A stretch of DNA of 26,350 nucleotides from Glomus cerebriforme. Lineage: Eukaryota; Glomeromycota; Glomeromycetes; Glomerales; Glomeraceae. Of this stretch, positions 17,851-26,350 are shown one piece after another. The stretch is taken from the NCBI GenBank assembly GCA_003550305.1, contig QKYT01000013.1, forward strand, positions 422,569 to 448,918. The letters are read 5' to 3'. How positions within the stretch are numbered: the stretch's first letter is position 1; each line of letters opens with the position of its first letter. Under the pieces are notes generated by a model. The model had not been told where the DNA came from. It made no database searches and saw only the letters and a list, made by a program, of their open reading frames with translations. A program made the position numbers and the translations under genes.

Positions 17851-20800
17851 TTACAAATGAAATTGTTTATTTATTGATATTACTGCCATATAAGTTTTAT
17901 TATTATTTCTTTTTTAACAATGAAATTAGCAGGAATAAACTAACTATAAATATTATGAATCAGAATTATACTATCACAGGATAATTCATGAAATTCATCA
18001 GGATTTCAAAGCTCAATATTAACATTACAGTCATCATTTCTTTCAATTCGGCAGTAAAACTGAGTTAGATGGTTAACAACTGGTAAATACCACTTGATAT
18101 AAGCAAGCTTGTGCTATGTTTACCAGTTGGAAGTCATAATGTATGTTCAAAATAATATTGGACTTGTCTCAGAAATAAATCTATTGAATTATTATCTTGA
18201 ATAAACTTTGCCAAAATGTGAGAATTATTTGCGTATAGAGATATTAATTTCGATCTGAATATTTCTGCAGCAACACGAATTCTTTCACATTGATTAATTT
18301 ATAGTTGAATGATTATATATCAATTTGATAAATCATTCTGCAAACCTTTTTCAATTAAATAATTCATTGAAATAAATTCAACTTCCAAATCATTGTATGT
18401 TTCGTTATAATAATTAATTAACTGTTCATATAAATTGTCAGGTAAATCCACTTTATAATTGATTGGAGTTAACAGTTCACCTGGAAATAATTCACTACCA
18501 GTAATTGTATTGTCTAATTTATTACAAAATATTTTTCTAAAGCAAAGCAGTTCTTCAGACTTAAAACCATCATGTGCTACCAATGAACTTGTAATTGGCC
18601 AAGATTCGATTAATTTAAAGCAGTTAATAAGTTTTTGGTTGTCTGATTGAATGGAAATTAGGTTGTCTATTCTAAAATTCTGCATAATAATTCTCAATAA
18701 CTCTGATTTAATGCTACGTTAAGAATTGGAAAAAGAACCTAAAGAAACAAATCGGTACATGTAAAGTAATCTTAAACTAAATTGCATAATGTGATTATAC
18801 TTAAGATTCCATTCATTCTCTCAAAAGAATAACACCAAAATGAGTATAACGGACTATAGTCTCGGCAATATTCAGTAAGGTAAAGAAATAAGTGGATGTT
18901 TAGTATAATTAATTGTTAACCATTCAATAAGTTGACCAACTTTAAGCAAACGTTCATGAACTTCACTTAATGTTTGGTTATTTATGATATGACAAACCAG
19001 TAAAGTACAAGTTCTCACGAAATTGCTCAAAATTTTTTGATCTGAATCAGATAACAAATCCCACATTAAAGGTATTGCATATACTAAGATGAAATTTTTC
19101 TACTGATTGGTAGTAAATCTAAAGAATCCTTTACCTGTAGCTATTTAATTTGATATCTGACTAAAGTCCGCTGACAGCTTGATGGCTTTTGCTCTATTTT
19201 CCATTAATTTGAGATCATTTTTGGAAATTTTATTACCGTTAATCCATAATCTCATTACAATCTAGCATGTAATACAAAAAATAGGTTATGCATTAGATTT
19301 ATGATGCAATGTTGACTTGGATTGAAATAAGGTAATCTTAATAATTCCGTTTACCTAACATGTCTGGTAGAAACGTAATACTTTCTTTCTTCTTTTGTAT
19401 AACATTTACGTCATGCTAAAGCATTTTGCCAGAACTCTTCTAAATCTCTTTATCTAAACTAATCATTTATATCGTTAAAACTACCATAATTAGAACTTTC
19501 CCCTTCTTCACCATTAATGTTTTATAACATCGATGACAAGCTGCATTTGCTAATATATATCTGCATAATTTTCTTGCTGCAGGAATATCACTGCTACAGC
19601 AAATGACGGCCATTTAGATTAATCTGCCATTTGGGTGGTTTGCAGTTTTTTGTAATTTAACATCTGTCCAGAACTCAAGCAATTTATTAACGATTGGTGA
19701 CAAGTAATAATTTATTTTATCGACTTATACTTCATTAGGTCCCAGAAGCAGACCTAATATTAGCATATTTTTCTGTCAAAATCATATTTTATGAGGAAGG
19801 TTACAAATTATGCCATAAATCACTCCTGTACTATGTACCGCAGATTTGAAAGGTTAGAACCAATTGAGGTTGATAATTATTCCAAAATGTGAATCTGTGA
19901 ATTTGGACATAAAAAATAGAGTGCCCTCAAAATCGCCTGATGCAAATGTTTTCCATATTTCTCTATCATAAATATCGGCTAATAAAATTTTATCAATATT
20001 TCGATGTGTCCATTTTGTTAAATTTTGTTCAAAATCAGAGCGCCGATACATTACAAAAATTTGTGCTTTCAAATTAGACATAGGAAATACCATGTGAGAA
20101 CGTATTATATAACCGCCTGTTACTGAAATATTTTTTAACAATTCCATCCTACAGATCTCCCAAAAATTCTTCATTGGATGCTGAGAAAACTCAACAAAAT
20201 TGTACTTAAATCCAGCCAAAATCTTCTTGATTATATATAATTTGTTACATTCAAGTCATATAGCATATTTTTTAGCTATCTTGATAATTTGTAAAATTTT
20301 TTTTGCAAGATAAGACGTACAAAAAAATTTTTAAATCAATTTGGATCGGCATCTTTCAATACCTGACACAAAAAACTGAACAAAGGATTTATTGCAGCAT
20401 CAGGTAAGTGAAATCTTGATTGGTATTTAAATATCCATAATAATATTCAAGATTCAGAAAATTTGATATTTGAATTAAGACATTTAAAATCTTTATCTTT
20501 ACCTAAATCGGGTGCTGTAAATCATTTACTTTCAGAAAAATTTCCTCCTTCTTCATTTGAATCTTCAAATAATTCATTTTTTTCATGTTCATTATTGAAT
20601 AATCTCAGATGTAGATCAAAATCATCATTCGAATTATCAACTATATTTTCCAATACTTGAAACTTTATTTTTCTATTTCATTTGGATAGAACACAAATTG
20701 GCTTTTATTCTAATTTAAAAGAATTTAACAAACTTGATGATTTCATAGAATTTGAAGACTTAGAAGAACTTGTTAATAATATACTTAATTTTTTACCATT

Positions 20801-21036
20801 ATCATTATCAATTCAAATTTTTTTTGATGTTGATTACCGATTGTTATAGACTTTGATGAATTAGATTTAAGATATTTATTTTTCATTTGATTTTCTCCTG
20901 TTTCATATTTTTTTCATGTTCTTGGATTAACCAATTTTCCTTTACATTTATTACAAGAATAAGTAACTTTGCTTCTAATTTTAGTTAAATACTTTATTAC
21001 CGATTTTTGTGTTTTGGCTACATATTTTGAATGCAT
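17851..21036 (-). pseudogene. Tnp2/CACTA-type transposase relic
   Basis: The ATG at 21036 begins MHSKYVAKTQKSV, followed by a CNKCKGKLVNPRT, stop, KKYETG zinc-ribbon-like start (TGA where Trp is usual). An acidic linker (DDFDLHLRLFNNEHEKNELF) and LLWIFKYQSRFHLPDAAIN follow. A frame open from 20219 to 19854 reads RSDFEQNLTKWTHRNIDKIL, YDREIWKTF and DSHFGIIINLNWF. Next come CSSDIPAARKLC and ANAACHRCYKT, and then MWDLLSDSDQKILSNFVRTC and EVHERLLKVGQLIEWL (19066-18872). The C-terminal half has GSELFPGELLTPIN, RVAAEIFRSKLISLYANNSH, RQVQYYFEHTL and the end TYMAVISINKQFHL with TAA at 17853-17851. This order matches the Tnp2-like families I recall from Rhizophagus. Many stops and frameshifts are present (TAG in place of DWF Trp; TGA in place of AWRK Trp). 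The gene is divergent from the ORF at 21309. Confidence 0.7.
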
Positions 21037-21308
21037 TATTTTTATTTAATCAAAATGAATAAAATTGATTCAATTAAGGTAAATTTATAAATAAATATTT
21101 ACAATATAAATATAATAATACATAAATAGCACATAACTAACATGATTAATGAGACTGATCAGAATCGCTTAAACTATAATAAACTATATTTTGATTAACT
21201 ATTAAATAATAATTATATTATAATATTGTAATAGTTTAAAAAGTAATGATTTGGTTAACAAAAGTCTATTTTGAAAATATATTTTCAATTTTTTTTTTTA
21301 CTTCAATC
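21037..21308. promoter_or_regulatory. Divergent intergenic region between two relics
   Basis: These 272 bp separate two opposite starts and would be the natural shared promoter. They are AT-rich and no defined motif is evident; this is inferred from position only. Confidence 0.25.
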
Positions 21309-21929
21309 ATGATTCATTCTAATACATCAAAGAAATCTTCATAAAAATGAGATAGAAGTCATAGAACAAAAAGTAAAGAACGAAAAAGTTAAGAGAAACC
21401 TGATTCCAATCATAAAGGTTCTTCAGAAAATGACCATAGAATATCGATGTTTCTGGAGCTGCCTAAAATATTAAATCTTGATTTTTTAGAAAACAGTTCC
21501 CAAAAATCGGATATGCATAATAAATCAGTTGCAAAAAATAAATGTCAATACATTGAAGTTGGTAAGTTATTCTGTTCAGTTACATAATAAGGATAAAAAA
21601 TAANGTCTACAATCCTTTATTAATAAAAGATGCAGATGTTGAATAAGAGCAAGTAAAATATTTGTTAGAATGTATAAAACGAATCCAAAGAGGTAAACAA
21701 AAAGAAATAAATCCAGAAGATTATATAATTCCTCTTCTAGATTACAATCAAGGATTAGACAATACAAAAAAAAGTAATGAATTATTTTGCTTTCTTGCCT
21801 AAAAAATTAATCAGTAATAAATTGAATACTCAAAAATTTCATAAAGAATATGGTGTTGCATGTCCATCATCAAGAATGTTTTAGAAGCCAGTTTTTATAA
21901 CTTCATCTGATGAAAATGAAGAGGATAAA

Positions 21930-22310
21930 AAGAAAGCCAACAAAAAAAAAGCTAAGAGCAAGAAGAAATAAGAAAACCAGAATTGAAAATGATCGCCTTC
22001 TTGTTCTAGTTATAACAAAAGTAAAAAAAGTAAGAAGAAACAAGAAAACTGGAATCAAAAATGATTGCCTTCTTATTCTAGTTATGACAAAAATAAGAAG
22101 AGTAAGAAACAAGAAAACCAGAATCAAAAATGATTGCCTTCTCATTCTAGTTATGATAAAAGTAAAAAGAGTAAAAAATAAGAAAACTGAAATCAAAAAT
22201 GATCATCTTCTCGTTCTAGTTATGATAAAAGTAGGAAGAGTAAGAAGAAATAAAAATAACAAAATCAAAAATGATCATCTTCTTATTCTAGTTATAATAA
22301 AAATAATGAA
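21930..22310 (+). repeat. Five tandem 69-72 bp coding repeats
   Basis: The unit encodes roughly ..K-Q-E-N-Q-N-Q-K-stop-S-P-S-x-S-S-Y-D-K-S-K-K-S-K-K. Equivalent points (the TGA) are at 21990, 22062, 22131, 22200 and 22272, spaced 72, 69, 69 and 72 bp, all multiples of three. The frame continuous with both flanks carries TGA at the same place in all five units, plausibly TGG in the ancestor. A different forward frame happens to be open for 140 codons across the array, but it connects with neither flank. Confidence 0.7.
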
Positions 22311-22380
22311 TCTGGCAATCCCAAAAAAGTAATATTTCTACATGCAATGGATTTAACAAAAGATTTGTGTGATGCTTTAC

Positions 22381-22451
22381 GTATAAGTAAATTATTTATC
22401 TATATCACTTTATTTAACATTTTATTATTTTAACATAAATAAATGCTGCAG
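22381..22451 (+). other. Probable intron, 71 bp
   Basis: GTATAAGTAA starts it after ..GATGCTTTAC, and AATGCTGCAG ends it before TGGGATGTTTTC. Splicing gives LCDAL-LGCFLKYPKNAR in one frame. Confidence 0.5.
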
Positions 22452-23321
22452 TGGGATGTTTTCTGAAATATCCAAAGAATGCCAGATAATGTTCAATTAA
22501 ACCTTGACGAAACATTTAAATCAAAAAAATATGGTAACAAAGACGATTATATCAGCTTTGTTAAAAGTATTAGATCTGGTAACATATCTGATCGGTAAAG
22601 GTATACTATATGAAATAATCTATCAATGACATCATCATCAAAGAGAGAAAATGTTAAGAAAGAACAAAGGAATTTCTGTCCAAACTAAGGAAAATATATG
22701 ATGACATGAAAATTCTCGTTGAAAAGAGGTAGTATATTAATTAATTAATCAATCATTTAATTTGTTTATATATTCAGTTAATAATTGTTAATGTAGAAAT
22801 GAACATGAAGGACCAAAATTATTAATCATTTACAAAGAATGGGAGATCCAATTGTTTCCAAGTTTTGACAATCAGAACTTAACCAAATATGCATACCATA
22901 GTCAGAAGAAAGCGAAAATGAGTTTATGATAATTCACAATTTGCTCCTGATGAAATAAATGCTCCTTTGAACGCACCCTGATGGAAATCAGAATATGAAG
23001 GATCATTAAAAACTGCTATAAAAAAAGTTGGATTAAAATACAATAATAATAATGAGAATACTGATTACTTAAAAAATAAGAATTATAGATCGACCTCATC
23101 CCAAAAATTGGTTTCAGCAGATGATAAAGAACTTGATGAAAGTGATAAAAGGGACAAAAGTGATAAAAGTGACGAATAATAAGTACTATATTTCTAATTT
23201 TTAACAATCGATTATCACAAAATTGAAATAAATTAATTTATAAGAATGATAAGACATTATCATACATTACATAATAGAATAATAATAAGTCATGCTTATT
23301 GTTATCCAATTGCATACAAAG

Positions 23322-23412
23322 TAAATACCCGATTGATAACCTTGCAGATATCTGATTAACAACCTTGATGTGCACAAATTACACCAAAATTTGGTCATCA
23401 ATCAGGTACCCT
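23322..23412. mobile_element. Small MITE, relative of that at 16801-16899
   Basis: The left arm TAAATACCCGATTGATAACC (about 23322-23341) and the right arm GGTCATCAATCAGGTACC (23392 onward) are imperfect inverted repeats around about 50 bp. The word CCGATTGATAAC is shared with the element at 16801. No target duplication was fixed. Confidence 0.45.
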
Positions 23413-23479
23413 GCTGAAGAAAAACAAAAAAAATTGGGGTCATTTAAGTCATTTTAGGGTATCTTAAAATGATCTAAAT

Positions 23480-23670
23480 GAGTTCAATTTGGTATCATTT
23501 TACTTGTGTAAATCTTACATTCTTTGCATTATTGAAAATTTTCACAAAATTAATACACTTAGTAACAACTGAATCAGGAAGGATACATTTCATATTTTCT
23601 CAAAGTTTTATGAAGATGCTTTTTTGCTTACTTCTCAAGTTTTTCATGATATCTGAATTATTACTTAAAA
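23480..23670 (-). pseudogene. Unidentified coding-like fragment
   Basis: The minus strand reads SNNSDIMKNLRSKQKSIFIK, then after one stop ENMKCILPDSVVTKCINFVK and IFNNAKNVRFTQVK. Codon and residue usage look protein-like. The family is unknown. Confidence 0.25.
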
Positions 23671-23889
23671 CTATGCTTGTTTTAGAGTCTTGCTATGTGA
23701 GATCTAAAGAGTCTATACTGCTAAACTTTGTTTAAGTGAACTATAAAGATTTATGTCTGTTTCTATTGTAGGATATTAAGCACAAAGTTTATTAGTTTTA
23801 AATATAAATTAAACTTTTTTTTACTTATTTATGAAAGAATAAAAAATACATTTATGAATAAACTTTTTTTTTGTAAAGGATATCAACAA

Positions 23890-24400
23890 ATAAAAGAAAA
23901 ATCTACGCTATCTTGATAGTGAATACTTGTGCAATAAGCATTTCTTTTATTTTATTAACCCTTTGAGTTCTTCAGGTGTTTCTTCTGGATTCATGTTATT
24001 TTTTACTAAAAACTTCTTTGTAATAACTTTTCTACGTGACAATTTTGATATGACCCTTTGACAAGTTTTATTAATAGAATTCATTCATTACATATAGAAC
24101 AAGTATTATATTGAATATTGTCCATTTTGTTACAGAAATTCTGCAACAATATGTGTTTCTCCTTACTAATTATATTAGCTAATAGTGGAGTTAATAATGG
24201 AGCTGATAATAGTGTAAACTATAAATCAGAATTAGTATTGTGTTAAATTATTTTTTGAAAAGATTGTTTGATATCACTTTGAATTTCTACTAATGCTTTA
24301 TGTATTTGTTTCTGACTGTGCAGCTTATATTTATACTTATTTTCACATAAAATATAATTCTAATATTCCTCATTTGTTTCTGTTAACCTTTTTTGCTTTT
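23890..24400 (-). pseudogene. Helitron-type helicase gene, N-terminal relic
   Basis: One minus-strand frame from about 24400 gives ETNEEY, stop, NYILCENKYKYKLHSQKQI, a basic leader of the kind found upstream of Helitron helicase-like domains. It continues via ALVEIQSDIKQSFQKII to FCNKMDNIQYNTCSICNE, stop (TGA), then LVKGSYQNCHVEKLLQRSF. After a frameshift it reads NNMNPEETPEELKGLIK and KEMLIAQVFTIKIA. The series CxxC..C, 'NMxPxxxPEELxGLxxxEEMLIAQVF' is one I remember from the N-terminal region of many glomeromycete Helitron/PIF1-like genes. The Rep and helicase domains that should follow are absent; after about 23890 the sequence is unrelated. It is a truncated, dead copy. Confidence 0.55.
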
Positions 24401-24449
24401 TCCTTTATGATCACTTATAAGTTGCATTTCACAATTTTCTGCTATTTTT

Positions 24450-25900
24450 CTTGATTGTACCTATCATTTACATTTACAATTATGTGCAAGACTGTCTTAT
24501 GTTATTCTCTCTCTTTATTATTATTCACTCAAAATTCTTCAGAATTAGTAATTTGGTTATTCATTTTAAAATAATAATTTTATTTTTTTACTTTAATATT
24601 ATTAATCTTTATTTATTATATATTAATTATAGTATAATTCAAATCAAAATTTATTTGAATTAATTAATTAATGATTAAATATAAGAAACATGAATATTCA
24701 TTTCAGGTTTATCCTAGATGATGATAATATATTAATAATCAATCAAATTAACTTATTAAAAAAATTAAAAAGAAATTAATAACTGATTATATAATTGTAT
24801 ATGAATTATGTATTTTATTCTTTTGTATGAGAAATTGAAAAAAATTTATATTACTTTATTTGTTAATATTTTAAAAAAAATTATGGTATAATTTATTACT
24901 AATAAAAAAAAATATAATAATCTATCAATTATTACCGAAGTATTTTTAACTTTGTTAATACCCAAAGCATCATATATAAAGTCTACCAAAAGTCACGATT
25001 GTTAGAAAAGAGGAGATTAGTAGTATAAGGTTTAGGATAAAGTTATTTAGAATTAGTATTAAATACTTAAGTTAGGGTTAGGTTAGGATGAGACAGTTAG
25101 GTTTAATTCCTATAGGAAAAGATATAGAAATATTTTTAAATATAATTAAATCTGATAAAAGTAAAATTTATTTCATTGGATTAAATATAAGGCAAATGTT
25201 AATCATATACTAATTAAAATCTTTCACTCTGGACTCAATAATGGTTTTCAAAAAAGTTACCTATCTAGTAATATAATTATTTATATTTATTTGTAATTGT
25301 TGTAATCATATGTAATCACAGAATGTAATTATAAAAATAATATATTATAAGTTATAAAAAAGCATATAAAAGGATATTTGAAACTTATTTTATAAAACCT
25401 TTAACTTCTTTTTTATATAAATAAAAAAAATTATATTTTAAAAAAGAAAAAATTTTTTTTTACATATTACTATTTATTATGCTACTTAAAAATAGAAATA
25501 AAATTAAAATTTAATTTTAGTAAATTTCAGCAGATCAATTTTTTTGAAAACTGTAATAAAATACAGTATTTTATAAAAAAATTATAAAAATAATTATTAG
25601 TTTATTAAAAAATATAATAAAAGTTAATAATTTTTTAAATAATAAAAAAATAAAAATAAAAAAAATTTATTAAGAAATAATCCATTATAAGATACTATTT
25701 ATTTTAGTAAACTATTTATGTCATTTTAAAGATTTTTTATAAAAATGTAACAGTTAACAGTTAAATAAACATTTAACATAAAAAAGTAGATTTATGTGTA
25801 ATTAATATAACCAATCATATATGATTATATACAACTCATATGAACACAGACAGATAAATATTTTTTGTATTATTAATTCTAATCTTTAATAGTTTTACGT
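24450..25900. other. AT-rich sequence without a recognised gene
   Basis: Homopolymer and TAAT/ATTA-rich DNA. A short hydrophobic 70-codon frame at 24451-24663 has the composition of translated AT-rich DNA and is not credited. A TTAGGGTTAGGTTAGG stretch occurs at about 25072-25087. Confidence 0.5.
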
Positions 25901-25915
25901 TATACTCTAGACTAT

Positions 25916-26110
25916 ACTTGTAGCTGAAAATCCCTAATTTCAGCCAGGTTTCAGTTTTGGGTTTCAGCCAGTTTCGATTTACAAAATCCTTTTTCTGAAA
26001 CTGAAACTATGACCGAAATCTGAAATCTTGACTGAAACCTGAAACTGTACCTGAAACCTTTTATTAGGCTGAAATCTTAAAATAGAAATAAAATCTGATC
26101 AACAAATCTG
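25916..26110. repeat. TTTCAG/CTGAAA foldback repeat
   Basis: The left half (about 25925-25980) is built of TTTCAGCC/GGTTTCAG words and the right half (about 25995-26080) of CTGAAACCTGAAAC words, so the two arms can pair into a long imperfect hairpin. It ends in a GATCTGATCTAATC stretch similar to the arms of the 4111-5333 element. Borders are uncertain. Confidence 0.6.
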
Positions 26111-26264
26111 ATCTAATCTTTTTTTTTTTATTCTATACAGTGCATTCATTTAACTATACATGCTCATTACAATTTTACACAATACAATAATATAATTCAC
26201 AATTATAATAATTTATATTTTATACTTTATAATTTAATAATAATAATTAAATATGATACTTTAC

Positions 26265-26340
26265 TGAAATATCTAAAATTGAATGGCATCATAATGATAT
26301 CATAATGATATCATGATAACATCACTATGATTTTTTAAAT
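26265..26340. repeat. ATCATAATGATATCAT short palindromic repeat
   Basis: Repeated ATCATAATGAT / ATCATGATAACATCACTATGAT words make a short self-complementary tract at the window edge. It may be incomplete. Confidence 0.45.
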
Positions 26341-26350
26341 AATAATGTAA

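Larger units (their letters stand above)
21309..23179 (+). pseudogene. Lys/Ser-rich companion ORF of the Tnp2-type element
   Basis: The ATG at 21309 starts MIHSNTSKKSS, with a basic SHRTKSKERKS stretch and then ISMFLELPKILNLDFLENSS. A probable intron starts at GTAAGTTATTCTG after IEVG (about 21562) and ends near the ambiguous base at 21604. The next block is YNPLLIKDADVE, VKYLLECIKRIQRGKQKEIN and PEDYIIPLLDYNQGLDNTKK. Five Lys/Ser-rich repeats follow, then HAMDLTKDLCDAL, a 71-bp intron and LGCFLKYPKNAR. The last part has EHEGPKLLIIYKEWE, FAPDEINAPLNAP, stop, WKSEYEGSLKTAIKKVGLKY and a SDKRDKSDKSDE tail ending at TAA 23177-23179. I do not know its function. Basic and Ser-rich character plus position suggest a DNA-binding partner comparable to TnpA of plant CACTA elements (inference). 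Many stops. Confidence 0.5.

Noticed and set aside
18459..18650. 63-codon plus-strand ORF
   Set aside because: It is antisense to a well-supported part of the Tnp2 relic.
21903..22196. Hydrophobic 97-codon minus-strand frame (Phe/Leu-rich, membrane-like)
   Set aside because: It is the antisense of the Lys/Ser repeat array; its periodicity comes from the repeat.
21930..22310. TGA or TAG read as Trp (altered genetic code)
   Set aside because: Both TGA and TAG replace Trp, TAA/TAG replace Gln, unmutated TGG is common in the same frames, and frameshifts are present; decay explains this better.
21910..22332. 140-codon Lys/Arg-rich open frame on the plus strand
   Set aside because: It is an alternative frame of the tandem coding repeat and connects with no protein-like sequence on either side.
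24451..24663. 70-codon hydrophobic plus-strand ORF
   Set aside because: Composition (Ile, Tyr, Phe, Asn) is that of translated AT-rich DNA and no motif is visible.
25072..25087. Telomere-like TTAGGGTTAGGTTAGG
   Set aside because: There are only about two and a half irregular units in AT-rich DNA; too short to claim a telomere or a healed end.

Overview
The window looks like nuclear repeat-rich DNA from an arbuscular mycorrhizal fungus (Glomeromycotina; Rhizophagus, Diversispora or Gigaspora type). The reasons are the strong AT-richness, short introns of 60-80 bp with GT..AG ends, and the fact that nearly every coding relic resembles a multi-copy family I remember from these genomes. Family assignments come from memory and from motifs; no search was run. 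I see no intact gene, no rRNA or tRNA, and no CRISPR. The assembly has two ambiguous bases (1213 and 21604).

Layout. (a) 370-2012, minus: two pieces of a retroviral-type (rve) integrase. (b) 2082-6631, plus: a decayed Gag-like polyprotein with an N-terminal coiled coil, a capsid-like region, a CX2CX4HX4C-spaced zinc-knuckle relic and a C-terminal coil. It is split by two hAT-like insertions with 8-bp target duplications (3085-3391 and 4111-5333). The second insertion carries a tandem array of intron-like modules. (c) 6660-8300: two unidentified coding relics, one coiled-coil. (d) 8515-9250 and 11642-11830, plus: pieces of two A32/FtsK-type packaging ATPases; with the integrase they suggest a Maverick/Polinton-like source. 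(e) 9640-11128, minus: a copy of a multi-copy family of unknown function with two clear introns. (f) 12117-14717: a complete but dead Tigger/pogo element with TIRs and TA duplication, itself carrying a nested 374-bp MITE. (g) 14733-15980: coiled-coil and integrase-like relics. (h) 16304-17743: short repeats and MITEs, one an apparent non-autonomous relative of the Tigger. (i) 17851-23179: a Tnp2/CACTA-type transposase relic (minus) and a divergent Lys/Ser-rich companion ORF (plus). (j) 23322-24400: a MITE and a Helitron-type N-terminal relic. (k) 24450-26350: AT-rich filler and palindromic repeats.

A common thread is the way the genes died. Most in-frame stops sit where a Trp (TGG) or Gln (CAA/CAG) codon is expected, and several key residues and splice donors changed in the same direction, C to T or G to A. 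This points to cytosine deamination or a RIP-like process. Insertions are layered, so a relative order of events can be read: the polyprotein is older than its two hAT-like inserts, and the Tigger is older than its nested MITE.
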